Source: Desulforapulum sp963675615
GTDB taxonomy: Bacteria > Desulfobacterota > Desulfobacteria > Desulfobacterales > Desulfobacteraceae
DNA: 64,000 nucleotides
Direction: 5' to 3'
Assembly (NCBI GenBank): GCA_963675615.2
Contig: CAXXTD010000001.1
Coordinates: forward strand, 1,488,001 to 1,552,000
Positions 17,284-25,906 of the stretch are shown here, piece by piece (within the stretch, counting starts at the first letter, position 1; each line of letters opens with the position of its first letter). The notes beneath the pieces are model-generated. The model was not told the origin of the DNA. It made no database searches and saw only the letters and a program-made list of their open reading frames with translations. The position numbers and the translations under genes were made by a program.

Positions 17284-17606
17284 GGGAACTCCTGTTAAAG
17301 GTTGCACAAGAATATGATGTTTTGAATTCATATACCCTGCATTCCATAATTTTTCAATCCCTGCAGGATAACAACACGTCCGGACTTGAACCTGAACCTT
17401 GATGCCAGGACCATCCCAAGTGACGGGTCTGGCCTCTAAAAGAGCTGCCCCGGCAGAAAAGCCGGGCATGGATCCCAAGGGCACAAAAAAGCCGGACCCG
17501 GACCGGGAACGATTCTAAAACATTGACACGTCACAAACACAATGGTATTTATTTCATTTGATTTTATGCAACAGGCAACAAAATATCATAATAACAGGAG
17601 TAGGTG
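17284..17606. other. 323-base intergenic region between moxR and tatA
   Basis: Divergent gap with no supported gene. It holds a hairpin at 17446-17468 (TGCCC, one bulged C, GGC pairing with GCCGGGCA around AGAAAA) without a clear T-run on either strand, a short CCGG-rich stretch after it, and a sigma-70 type promoter for tatA at its right end. Confidence 0.5.
17523..17551 (+). promoter_or_regulatory. Candidate sigma-70 promoter for tatA
   Basis: Perfect TTGACA at 17523-17528, a 17-base spacer, and TATTTA at 17546-17551. It is 55 bases before the tatA start codon. Confidence 0.55.
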
Positions 17607-17807
17607 ATGATTGGTGGACTTGGAATGCCCGAACTGATAATTATCCTTGTAATTATCCTCATCATATTTGGAGCGGGAAAACTTCCTGAGATCGGCTCCG
17701 GTATAGGAAAGGGGATCAAGAACTTTAAAAAAGCAACCCGGGAAGCTGAACTTAACGAGGGCGACAAGGAAAAAGAACAGGAAAAACTGGACAAGTTGGA
17801 CAAATAG
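17607..17807 (+). CDS. tatA: Twin-arginine translocase subunit TatA/TatE
   Basis: A 66-residue TatA-type protein. A short N-terminal membrane helix (MPELIIILVIILIIFGAGKL) runs into the conserved FGAGKLPEIG hinge, followed by the amphipathic helix GKGIKNFKKA and a highly charged tail. It would form the pore-like element for folded Tat substrates in the inner membrane. ATG 17607 has AGGAG seven bases upstream; a GTG directly before it is less likely. It stands alone, with its own promoter and terminator; tatB and tatC are not in the window. Confidence 0.93.
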   Translation: MIGGLGMPELIIILVIILIIFGAGKLPEIGSGIGKGIKNFKKATREAELNEGDKEKEQEKLDKLDK

Positions 17808-17836
17808 CATCCCGTCAAGCCTGCCTCACTGGGTCT

Positions 17837-17891
17837 CAACCTGCAGCCGCCGGCACCAAGCGGCTCCAGGTTGCTCTGTTTTTTATTTATT
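17837..17891 (+). terminator. Intrinsic terminator after tatA
   Basis: CAACCTG (17837-17843) pairs with CAGGTTG (17867-17873), enclosing an inner AGCCGC/GCGGCT stem. A T-rich tract follows from 17878. Confidence 0.85.
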
Positions 17892-17977
17892 ACGTTTTTG
17901 TAAAATTGATACCTTTAATGTAATTTTTTTTAAAGAGATCAACCCCCCAGATGCAGCGCCAACGCACACCTGACACC

Positions 17978-17994
17978 GGGCACAGAAATTGCTT
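17978..17994 (+). promoter_or_regulatory. Sigma-54 type promoter upstream of glnD-glnB-glnA
   Basis: GGGCACAGAAATTGCTT matches the -24/-12 consensus TGGCAC-N5-TTGCW in all but the first base, and GG and GC are ten bases apart as required. Transcription would begin near 18005, about 60 bases before glnD. Sigma-54 control by an NtrC-like activator would fit nitrogen genes. No activator site was identified. Confidence 0.65.
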
Positions 17995-18066
17995 GTACAT
18001 CCTCAAGTCGTGCAGTTATGAATCTATCGGCTCAACCATAATTGTTACCAGAACTTCCAGGAGACC

Positions 18067-20697
18067 ATGGAAAAACTTGATTCCCAGCAATTAATAGAAC
18101 GGCGCAATGCCCTGGTAGAGCAGTTTCTGAAAAAAAGACAGCCCGAATTCCTGGTTGCCTTTACCCAAATCATTGATGAATACTTTCAGACGGTCTTTAC
18201 TAAAAGTGATGCGGCCCGGACCATGGTGGGCAGGGGCAATCCCGTTGCACTGGTTGCCCTTGGGGGGTATGGCCGCCAGGAGCAGTGCATCCATTCGGAC
18301 GTGGACCTGCTTGTCCTGTTTGAAAAAAAAATCCCTGAAAACGCCGACGATTTGATCAAAGAACTGGTCTACCCCCTGTGGGATGCCCGCCTTGAAACCG
18401 GCTATGCCGTCCGGACCATCAAGGAGTGTCTCTCCATGGCCTGGGACCAGTTTGACGTGATGACCACCCTCCTTGACGCGCGGTTCATCTGCGGTGCTTC
18501 CCACGTCTACCTCATGCTCATGGAGCGGTTTAAAAAAGAACTTAACCGGCGCCACCTGACCAAAAGCCTCACCCGTCTGGTGGAAAACGGTGAAAAACGC
18601 CACACCGATTTCGGGGACGCCACCTACCTGCTCGAACCCAATCTTAAATCCGGCCACGGCGGGTTAAGGGATTACCACACCCTGCTCTGGTACGGGCGTA
18701 TCAAGGCGGACATCAAAACCAGAAAAGAGCTTGAACACCATGGATTTCTCTCCCATGACGAGTTCGAGACCCTTGAAGAAGCCCTCCATTTCATCTGGCA
18801 GATCCGAAACATGCTCCACTATCTGACGGGCAGAAAATGTGACCAGCTCCACTTTGACCACCAGGTGGAGGTGGCAGAACGCCTTGGCTACCGGAACAAA
18901 CGGGGGCTGGCAGCGGTGGAGATCTTCCTTGGCGACCTTCACACCCGCACCGACTTCATCAAACAGATCAACCAGGTGGTAACCGAGGACATCCTGTTTA
19001 ACCGGTCCCCGCGATTTGGAAAAAACCGGGTCAAACCGACCAAACATCCGGGCATTGTCATCAGGCAGCGACGGCTTTATTTTTCGTCGGTCGAGAACAT
19101 CCCCGCCCACCCGGAACTTCTGCTCAAAATCTTTGTGGAGAGCGGACGCCTCAAGATTCCCCTCTCGATTGAGTCAAGACGGATTGTTGCCGATTTCGCC
19201 CATCTGATCGACAAAAACTTCAGGGAATCCCCGGCCAACACCCGGGATTTTGAAAAGATTCTTGCCTCGTCCCTTTGGGAATTCAACGTTTTGTTTGTCA
19301 TGCTGGCAACCGGGCTGCTCGAGCAATATATCCCGGAAATGTCGGCCATCGCCAACAAGATCCAGTACAACCAGTATCACCTTTTTCCCGTGGACAAACA
19401 CTCGATACGCTGCGTCCAGGTCATCAACGGATTCAAGCGCCGGAAAAAAGATACGGAAACCAATTTGTACTCGGCGGTTTTTAATGAGGTCAGGAACAGA
19501 AAGATTCTGCTCCTTGCGGCGCTGTTCCATGACATCGGCAAGGGGGATCCTGCCTCGGAACACTCGACAAAGGGCGCTCAAATGACAGCCGTGATTTTGA
19601 AACGGCTGGGGTACACCCCTGGGGAAATCCAGGAGGCCGTGTTCCTGGTCCAGAACCATTTGTTTCTCGTAAAAACAGCCACCCGGAGGGATATCAGCGA
19701 CGAAGAAACGGCCGTATTCTGTGCAAGCCGGATCGAAACGGTCAGCAGGCTGCGCAAGCTCTACCTCCTGAGCGTGGCCGATTCCATGGCAACCGGTTCC
19801 AAGGCGTGGAACGACTGGACCGAAAACCTGCTGCGGGATCTGTTTTTAAAAACCCTCAATATTTTGAAAAAAGGGGAACTGGCGTCAAAGAAAGCAACCC
19901 GGATCATTGAGGCGAAAAAAGCCGAAGTCCTGGCCCTCAGGCGCGACGGATGGAGTGAAAGTGACCTGCTCCGGGAGCTTGATTCCATGGCCAACCGCTA
20001 CCTTCTCCACATGGCACCCGGGGTGATTGTTGAACATCTGGAGCTGTTCAAGAAACTAGGCAAAAAGAATTTCACCTGGAAAATCACACGCCAGGCCGAC
20101 TCGGAGGTCAGAACCGTATCCATCTGCGGCAGGGACAAGCCCGGATTCTACTCCAAACTTGCCGGCGTCTTTTTCCTGAACAACCTCAACATCCTGGGTT
20201 CCCAGGCCTTTTCCTGGGGCGGGGAAATCGTGCTTGACATCTTCAAGGTGACCCCTCCGGCCGATCGCATATTCGAGTCAGAAAAATGGGAAAAGGCCGA
20301 GCAGCAGCTTCAAAAAGCCCTTGATGACGACACCTTTCTCCAGCGGCTCGAGTCAAAGATTCCAAAAACCCTTACCCCCCCCATGGGGAATATTCTCAGA
20401 CCCAACCTTGTCAAGATAGACAACGCCACCTCCAGCTTTTTCACCATCATTGAAGTCTTTACCTATGACTTCCCGGGACTGCTCTTTGCCGTCACCAACG
20501 CGCTGTACCGCCAGGGACTGGATGTCCGCATGGCCATGGTGGCCACCAAGGTGGACCAGGTGGTGGATGTGTTTTACGTGCGCTCCATGGAGGATGACAA
20601 AATTCACTCAGACGAACGGGTTGAACAGATCAAACAGGCCATTTTAAAGGCACTGCCGAAAATAACCATGGGCACGGAGCAAATCCCTGCCCGATAA
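18067..20697 (+). CDS. glnD: [Protein-PII] uridylyltransferase/uridylyl-removing enzyme
   Basis: An 876-residue bifunctional nitrogen sensor. The nucleotidyltransferase domain has GGYGRQEQCIHSDVDLLVLF (about 59-84), and a helical linker contains LKSGHGGLRDYHTLLWYG. The HD phosphohydrolase domain has LFHDIGKGDPASEHS near 492, and two ACT domains lie at the C terminus (SICGRDKPGFYSKLAGVF and VFTYDFPGLLFAVTNALY). It uridylylates PII when glutamine is low and removes UMP when glutamine is high. Its target gene glnB follows 14 bases downstream. ATG 18067 has CAGGAG upstream. Confidence 0.95.
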   Translation: MEKLDSQQLIERRNALVEQFLKKRQPEFLVAFTQIIDEYFQTVFTKSDAARTMVGRGNPVALVALGGYGRQEQCIHSDVDLLVLFEKKIPENADDLIKELVYPLWDARLETGYAVRTIKECLSMAWDQFDVMTTLLDARFICGASHVYLMLMERFKKELNRRHLTKSLTRLVENGEKRHTDFGDATYLLEPNLKSGHGGLRDYHTLLWYGRIKADIKTRKELEHHGFLSHDEFETLEEALHFIWQIRNMLHYLTGRKCDQLHFDHQVEVAERLGYRNKRGLAAVEIFLGDLHTRTDFIKQINQVVTEDILFNRSPRFGKNRVKPTKHPGIVIRQRRLYFSSVENIPAHPELLLKIFVESGRLKIPLSIESRRIVADFAHLIDKNFRESPANTRDFEKILASSLWEFNVLFVMLATGLLEQYIPEMSAIANKIQYNQYHLFPVDKHSIRCVQVINGFKRRKKDTETNLYSAVFNEVRNRKILLLAALFHDIGKGDPASEHSTKGAQMTAVILKRLGYTPGEIQEAVFLVQNHLFLVKTATRRDISDEETAVFCASRIETVSRLRKLYLLSVADSMATGSKAWNDWTENLLRDLFLKTLNILKKGELASKKATRIIEAKKAEVLALRRDGWSESDLLRELDSMANRYLLHMAPGVIVEHLELFKKLGKKNFTWKITRQADSEVRTVSICGRDKPGFYSKLAGVFFLNNLNILGSQAFSWGGEIVLDIFKVTPPADRIFESEKWEKAEQQLQKALDDDTFLQRLESKIPKTLTPPMGNILRPNLVKIDNATSSFFTIIEVFTYDFPGLLFAVTNALYRQGLDVRMAMVATKVDQVVDVFYVRSMEDDKIHSDERVEQIKQAILKALPKITMGTEQIPAR

Positions 20698-20711
20698 CAA
20701 GGAGATTCTTG

Positions 20712-21050
20712 ATGAAAAAAATCGAAGCAATCATAAAACCGTTTAAACTCGATGACGTCAAGGAGTCGTTAAACGAGATCGGAATCCATGGAATGACCAT
20801 CACCGAGGTCAAGGGATACGGCCGACAGAAGGGCCACAAGGAGATCTATCGCGGGGCCGAGTATGTAGTGGATTTTGTGCCCAAGATCAAACTTGAGATC
20901 ATTGTTGACAAGGACAGAGCCCAGGAAGTTGTGGACACCATATGCAAGGCAGCCAACACAGGCAAAATCGGCGACGGCAAAATCTTTGTCATGCCCGTTG
21001 AACAGGTCATCCGGGTCAGGACAGGTGAAAAGGGAAGCGAAGCGCTATAG
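20712..21050 (+). CDS. glnB: Nitrogen regulatory protein P-II
   Basis: A 112-residue PII protein starting MKKIEAIIKPFKLDDVKE. It has the T-loop GYGRQKGHKEIYRGAEYVVDF with the uridylylation Tyr 51, and the C-terminal signature GKIGDGKIFVMPVEQVIRVRTGE. ATG 20712 has AAGGAG upstream; a TTG directly before it is not needed. It lies between its modifying enzyme glnD and glnA, so all three are probably one nitrogen-controlled operon. Confidence 0.96.
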   Translation: MKKIEAIIKPFKLDDVKESLNEIGIHGMTITEVKGYGRQKGHKEIYRGAEYVVDFVPKIKLEIIVDKDRAQEVVDTICKAANTGKIGDGKIFVMPVEQVIRVRTGEKGSEAL

Positions 21051-21086
21051 CATCCAAATCCAACACACTAAACGCGGAGGCAAGAG

Positions 21087-22499
21087 ATGAAAGCAAACGA
21101 CGTTGTTGCAATGATCAAAGAAAAAAACATTCGAGTGATCGACATCCGTTACATGGATTTTCCAGGCACCTGGCAGCATTTCACCGTCCCTGCCTGCGAA
21201 TTCACCGAATCCTCGTTTGAGGACGGCTTTGGCTTTGACGGTTCAAGCATGCGGGCCTGGCAGAATATTGACAACAGCGACATGATCGTTGTGCCGGATC
21301 CTTCCACGGCCGTAATGGATCCCTTTTTTGAAGTTCCCACCCTGGCGGTGATCGGGGATATTCTGGATCCCATCACCCATGAGCCCTATTCCAGGGATCC
21401 CAGGTACATCGCAAAAAAAGTCGAGCAGTACATCAAGAGCACGGGCCTTGCCGACACCATCTATGTGGGGCCTGAACCTGAGTTCTTCATCTTTGACAAT
21501 GTGCGATATGCCTCGGAAAACAACGCCAGTTTCTACGAAATCGACTCCAAGGAAGCCATCTGGAACTCGGACCGTGACGAGATGCCCAACCTGGGCTACA
21601 AGATCCGCCACAAACACGGCTACTTTCCCCTGCCCCCTTCAGATCAGTACCAGGACATGAGAACCGAAATGATGCTCACCCTGGAGGATCTTGGCATTGC
21701 CATGGAGTGCCAGCACCATGAGGTGGCAACGGCCGGCCAGGCTGAGATCGACCTGAGGTTCACCAGCCTTGTCAAGATGGGTGATCAACTGGCTTGGTTC
21801 AAGTATGTGCTTAAAAATGTGGCCGCAAAGTACAACCACTCGGTCACCTTCATGCCCAAACCGTTGTTTGAGGACAATGGGTCGGGCATGCACACCCATC
21901 TCTCCCTGTGGAAAGAGGGGAAACCGCTGTTTGCCGGCAACAAGTATGGCGGTGTATCTGAGATGGCGCTGTTTGCCATCGGCGGCATCATGCACCACTG
22001 CAAGGCATTGTGCGCCATCACCAACCCCACCACCAACTCCTACAAGCGTCTGGTGCCCGGGTTTGAGGCACCCATCAACCTTGCCTACTCAAGCCGCAAC
22101 CGAAGCGCAGCCATACGCATTCCCATGTACTCCCAGAGCCCCAAGGCGAAACGCATCGAATTCAGAACGCCCGACCCCTCGTGCAACGGTTATCTGGCCT
22201 TTTCCGCCATGGCCATGGCCATGATCGACGGCATCCAGAACAAGATGGACCCGGGCGACCCCATGGACAAGAACATCTACGACCTGCCGCCCGAGGAACT
22301 GGCCGAAATGGGGTCTGCACCGGCATCCCTTGAAGAGGCCCTGGATGCCCTTGAAGTCGACCATGGCTTCCTGCTCAAGGGCGGCGTCTTTACCAAGGAC
22401 GCGATCGAGCGCTGGATCAAGTACAAGCGTGAAAACGAGGCAAAGGAGGTGAGCCGACGGCCCCACCCCCATGAATTCTTTCTCTACTACGATATATAA
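21087..22499 (+). CDS. glnA: Type I glutamine synthetase
   Basis: A 470-residue glutamine synthetase condensing ammonium and glutamate. It has DGFGFDGSSMRAW near the N terminus, VGPEPEFFIFD (metal ligands), MECQHHEVATAGQAEIDLRF, the Asn-Gly region NGSGMHTHLSLWK, and the AMP-site tyrosine in NIYDLPPEELAEMG. The length and this tyrosine mark the GSI-beta form regulated by adenylylation. The gene ends the glnD-glnB-glnA run and is followed by a strong terminator. Confidence 0.97.
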   Translation: MKANDVVAMIKEKNIRVIDIRYMDFPGTWQHFTVPACEFTESSFEDGFGFDGSSMRAWQNIDNSDMIVVPDPSTAVMDPFFEVPTLAVIGDILDPITHEPYSRDPRYIAKKVEQYIKSTGLADTIYVGPEPEFFIFDNVRYASENNASFYEIDSKEAIWNSDRDEMPNLGYKIRHKHGYFPLPPSDQYQDMRTEMMLTLEDLGIAMECQHHEVATAGQAEIDLRFTSLVKMGDQLAWFKYVLKNVAAKYNHSVTFMPKPLFEDNGSGMHTHLSLWKEGKPLFAGNKYGGVSEMALFAIGGIMHHCKALCAITNPTTNSYKRLVPGFEAPINLAYSSRNRSAAIRIPMYSQSPKAKRIEFRTPDPSCNGYLAFSAMAMAMIDGIQNKMDPGDPMDKNIYDLPPEELAEMGSAPASLEEALDALEVDHGFLLKGGVFTKDAIERWIKYKRENEAKEVSRRPHPHEFFLYYDI

Positions 22500-22523
22500 A
22501 CAGTCCCCAGCGTTCATATAGAA

Positions 22524-22552
22524 GGGCCGGGAACCGGCACCCGGCCCTTTTT
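22524..22552 (+). terminator. Intrinsic terminator after glnA
   Basis: GGGCCGGG pairs perfectly with CCCGGCCC around an eight-base loop, followed directly by TTTTT. Confidence 0.92.
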
Positions 22553-22588
22553 ACCCTTCTTTATCCCGACCCAGCGGCCATGCCGGCA

Positions 22589-23902
22589 TCATGCGACATT
22601 TGAACAGCGCTCAGTCCTTTCATTGTCTTCCGGGGTAAGGCTCAGGGTGTCATCCCAATCGGAAATCAGTTTTTCAATGCCGATGGCCTTTTCCTTGGCA
22701 TCATCGTCTTTGAGCTGCAGGTTACACTCGGCACAATTGCGGTCGCAATAATTGCAGTCATAGGATTCAGGCTCGGTGTAGGTGGTAATCACGCCCTCGT
22801 AATTCCGGAGAACAACCTTGTTGCTGGTCCATGAAACAATATAGTTGGGCATCACCGGAATCTTACCGCCGCCCCCCGGCGCATCCACCACATATGTCGG
22901 TACGGCAAAACCGCTGGTATGCCCGCGAAGGCTTTCAAGAATCTCAATCCCCTTGCCCACGGGTGTGCGGAAATGACTCAACCCTTCGGAAAGGTCGCAC
23001 TGGTACAGATAATAGGGACGGACCCTGTTTTTAACCAGCTTCTGGTTCAGGCTTTTGATCAAGCGCGGGCAGTCGTTGATACCGGCCAGCAGCACACTCT
23101 GATTGCCCAGGGGAATTCCCGCATCCGCCAGCTTGCCAAGCGCTCGCCTGGAGGATTCTGTAACTTCACGCGGATGGTTAAAATGGGTATTGATCCAGAG
23201 CGGATGATGCTTCTTGAGCATATTCACCAGGTCGTCGGTAATACGATAGGGCAGCACAACCGGCATGCGCGTCCCGATGCGCACAACCTCCACATGCTCG
23301 ATCTCGCCAATTTTGGTCAATATCCAGTCCAGCTTTTCATCGGAGAGCATCAACGGATCACCGCCCGAAAGAAGCACATCACGCACCTGGGGAGTGTTAC
23401 GGATATACGCTATGCCCTGCTCAAGCTGCGAGCGGGAAGGAATCGAGTCCTGATCCCCGACCTTGCGTTTGCGGGTGCAATGCCTGCAATACATCGAACA
23501 AAGGTTACTGATATGGAAGAGCACCCGGTCCGGGTAGCGGTGGGTAATTCCGGGTACGGGACTGTCTTTGTCCTCGTGCAGGGGATCTGTCATGTCGCAA
23601 CGCTCGATTTTGAGTTCTTCAGGGCTGGGAAAAGACTGCAGAAACACCGGGTCAGTTTCATAATCAGCCACATCAATCAGCGAAAGATAATAGGGATTAA
23701 TGGCCAGAGGAAACTTTCTCAGGGTCATTTCATGTTTTTTTCTTTCATTGTCACTGAATGTGATTCCCAGGGCCTTCTCAAAACCCGAAACCGTCCTGAT
23801 GGTGTTGCGAATATGCCATTTCCAATCAGTCCAATCCGACTTTGAGGATTCGTCATCAATCACACCTGCCAATGTTTCTTGCCGTTTTGTGTAAACAGTC
23901 AT
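22589..23902 (-). CDS. kamA: Lysine 2,3-aminomutase family radical SAM/PLP enzyme
   Basis: A 437-residue protein with the radical SAM cluster motif CSMYCRHC, SGGDPLML, RIGTRMPVVLPYRIT, and the PLP-lysine region GGGGKIPVMPNYIVS. The C-terminal CNYCDRNCAEC cluster matches long KamA proteins rather than short EpmB. It interconverts L-lysine and beta-lysine. In salt-adapted anaerobes and methanogens the product is acetylated by AblB to the osmolyte N-epsilon-acetyl-beta-lysine, but no ablB-like gene is adjacent here. The family also includes glutamate 2,3-aminomutase, so substrate is probable rather than certain. It has its own promoter and convergent glnA on its 3' side. Confidence 0.88.
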   Translation of the reverse strand: MTVYTKRQETLAGVIDDESSKSDWTDWKWHIRNTIRTVSGFEKALGITFSDNERKKHEMTLRKFPLAINPYYLSLIDVADYETDPVFLQSFPSPEELKIERCDMTDPLHEDKDSPVPGITHRYPDRVLFHISNLCSMYCRHCTRKRKVGDQDSIPSRSQLEQGIAYIRNTPQVRDVLLSGGDPLMLSDEKLDWILTKIGEIEHVEVVRIGTRMPVVLPYRITDDLVNMLKKHHPLWINTHFNHPREVTESSRRALGKLADAGIPLGNQSVLLAGINDCPRLIKSLNQKLVKNRVRPYYLYQCDLSEGLSHFRTPVGKGIEILESLRGHTSGFAVPTYVVDAPGGGGKIPVMPNYIVSWTSNKVVLRNYEGVITTYTEPESYDCNYCDRNCAECNLQLKDDDAKEKAIGIEKLISDWDDTLSLTPEDNERTERCSNVA

Positions 23903-23947
23903 AATCTTTTATGCCTTTTTATTATAAAATTTGATAGTAATGTCGGG

Positions 23948-23975
23948 ATTATACGCTTTTGTATACTTTCACAAA
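23948..23975 (-). promoter_or_regulatory. Candidate sigma-70 promoter for kamA
   Basis: On the minus strand TTTGTG (23975-23970) precedes a perfect TATAAT (23953-23948) with a 16-base spacer, about 45 bases before the kamA ATG. Confidence 0.5.
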
Positions 23976-24003
23976 GAACGTGGACGTGGTGCCTTGAATT
24001 CCA

Positions 24004-24231
24004 CTAGGATGTGAAGTGTCTGGAGGGCGGGGGGTGGGGCATCAGGATTCGATCGTTGTGCGCCAGATTGACAAAACCTGCAATCCAAAGGCCGTCAGAC
24101 CCAACGCCCCTATCGAAAACATCGTTGGTTTTGTGTTTGGTGACCGACCGGGTCATCCACCGGCCGTTTAGATCCATAAAAAACAAAGCGGTACAATCAA
24201 CTTCGCTGGTGGAACTGTATAGAGCGTCCAT
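24004..24231 (-). CDS. Small hypothetical protein
   Basis: A 75-residue frame beginning MDALYSSTSEVDCTALFF, with AAAGGAG a few bases before the ATG; that ribosome site is the main support. It has one Cys and no obvious membrane helix or signal peptide, and it ends in a His/Pro-rich tail. I do not recognise the family. It could be a real orphan, a fragment of a larger sensor-like protein, or chance. No convincing promoter is seen. Confidence 0.35.
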   Translation of the reverse strand: MDALYSSTSEVDCTALFFMDLNGRWMTRSVTKHKTNDVFDRGVGSDGLWIAGFVNLAHNDRILMPHPPPSRHFTS

Positions 24232-24495
24232 GGTCTCCTTTCTGGTTCTTCTATCAAATGCGCCGTAAATTTCACGACTGCGCCCGTTGCCAAACCCAAA
24301 AACGCGACAACGTTAACATAAAATTACATCCGACACAATATGTTTATTTCAATAATAAGATTAATTTTTATTAATAATATTAACATATAAACCTTTTTTT
24401 CAAAAAAATAATGTTTTGAACCATATACATTTAACAATCGGCGTCCCGAACTCAAAAGCGGCAACCAGTGGCGTTGCTGATTTTTTATCGTTTTC

Positions 24496-24524
24496 TTGAC
24501 TAAACACCCCTGCCTATCTATTAT
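24496..24524 (+). promoter_or_regulatory. Candidate sigma-70 promoter upstream of the MFS-GspA-GspB genes
   Basis: TTGACT at 24496-24501, a 17-base spacer and TATTAT at 24519-24524, each one mismatch from consensus. The implied leader to the MFS start is about 230 bases, long enough to hold an RNA element, but I recognise none. Confidence 0.5.
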
Positions 24525-24758
24525 AATTTCTCCTGTTATGATATCAAAGGGTTCAACCTTCGGACGTAAACTCAGATCAGGAGGGATCACAGGTTTTATG
24601 AAACGCCCACCCAAGCATCATCCGTGGCGGCATTTCAAATTTCGCTGTGGCCAGGGCAGACGTCATGCTCCGGTCATGCCGGTTAGAGAAAAAGGGGCAA
24701 AAAACAAGAGTGGCGGCCCTTTTTACCATATTTTTACCCAGGTTTTACCAAAGGCCCC

Positions 24759-25901
24759 ATGGAAAAAAGACCCTTCCAAACCACCAGCGTTGTTCTTCTC
24801 TCGTTTTCACACTTTGTCCATGATATCTACACAAGCTTTCTTGCCCCCCTTCTGCCCCTGATCATTGACAAGCTCGGCATCAGCCTCGGCCAGGCAGGTG
24901 TGCTGTCGACCATGCTCCAGATTCCCGCCCTGTTCAACCCCCTCATCGGCACCCTTGTGGACAAAAAACAACTGGCCCGCTGGCTGGTCATCCTGGCCCC
25001 CAGCCTCACGGCCGTTCCCATGAGCCTGGTGGGAAATGTGGACTCCTATGCCCTTCTCCTGTTCCTGTTTGCCCTTGCAGGCACCAGCGTGGCCCTGTTC
25101 CACGTACCGGCCCCGGTTCTGGTCAGCCAGGTATCGGGCAGCCGCGTGGGCCGGGGAATGAGTTTCTACATGGCCGGCGGCGAGGGGGCACGGATGCTCG
25201 GACCGCTGATTGGCGTGGGGTTTGTCAGCCTGTTCGGCCTGGATCACTTTTACCCGGTCATGGTTTTTGCCATTGCCACTTCGCTCCTGCTCTACCTGAA
25301 ACTCGGCACGATCGAGCCAAGGCCCCGGCCTGCAAAAGCGGCAACCTTTTTCTCTGCATTCACCGTTCTTGGACCGGTCCTCGTTCCCCTGGCCGGCATC
25401 CTTTCGGCCAGGGCATTCATGCATTCGGCCATGGCCGTGTTTCTTCCCGTGTTTATCGAAAGACAGACCGGAAACCTCTGGCTTGCCGGATCCGCCCTTG
25501 CCTGCTACGAGGCCATGGGTGTGGCAGGGGTGCTTGCCAGTGGCACCTTGAGCGACCGCATGGGTAAACGACGCATTCTTTTCATCGCCCTTGCCGCAGC
25601 CCCCCTCACCCTTCTGGGCTTTGTAATGTCAACGGGCGTTGTCCGGTTTACCATGCTCCTATTGACCGGCTTCTTCATCCTCTCAACAATGCCGGTGATG
25701 CTGGCCATCGTGCAAAGGGCAGGCAAGGAGAGTCCGGCTGCCGCAAACGGTCTGTTCATGATGGTTTCCTTTGTGGTTAGATCAATCACCATCGTGGCCG
25801 TGGGCTTCATCGGCGACCACACGGGCCTTGAGACCATGTATGTGATCTCGGCCCTGGCAGGATTCTGTGCCCTGCCTTTTCTTGTTAAACTTAAGGTTTG
25901 A
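24759..25901 (+). CDS. MFS transporter, fosmidomycin-resistance-like
   Basis: A 380-residue protein with about 12 membrane helices, starting MEKRPFQTTSVVLLSFSHFVHD. The first helix FSHFVHDIYTSFLAPLLPLI and GTLSDRMGKRRILF (the MFS loop signature between helices) resemble Fsr-type exporters. The substrate is unknown. Its stop lies five bases before the start of the GspA-like gene, so the two are cotranscribed. No clear ribosome site precedes the ATG. Confidence 0.85.
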   Translation: MEKRPFQTTSVVLLSFSHFVHDIYTSFLAPLLPLIIDKLGISLGQAGVLSTMLQIPALFNPLIGTLVDKKQLARWLVILAPSLTAVPMSLVGNVDSYALLLFLFALAGTSVALFHVPAPVLVSQVSGSRVGRGMSFYMAGGEGARMLGPLIGVGFVSLFGLDHFYPVMVFAIATSLLLYLKLGTIEPRPRPAKAATFFSAFTVLGPVLVPLAGILSARAFMHSAMAVFLPVFIERQTGNLWLAGSALACYEAMGVAGVLASGTLSDRMGKRRILFIALAAAPLTLLGFVMSTGVVRFTMLLLTGFFILSTMPVMLAIVQRAGKESPAAANGLFMMVSFVVRSITIVAVGFIGDHTGLETMYVISALAGFCALPFLVKLKV

Positions 25902-25906
25902 ATACC

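Larger units (their letters stand above)
23903..24758. other. 856-base gene-poor region between kamA and the MFS gene
   Basis: The region contains the kamA promoter at its left end, one weak small coding candidate on the minus strand at 24004-24231, a markedly A+T-rich stretch at about 24310-24480, and a good plus-strand promoter at 24496-24524. The 230 bases between that promoter and the MFS start hold an open frame that runs on into the MFS gene in another phase. I find no family resemblance in it and see no known RNA motif. Confidence 0.5.

Noticed and set aside
22919..23845. 308-residue plus-strand frame
   Set aside because: Antisense to lysine 2,3-aminomutase with no motifs of its own.
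24496..24861. 121-residue plus-strand frame in the MFS leader
   Set aside because: It overlaps the promoter and the start of the MFS gene in another phase and has no ribosome site or family features.
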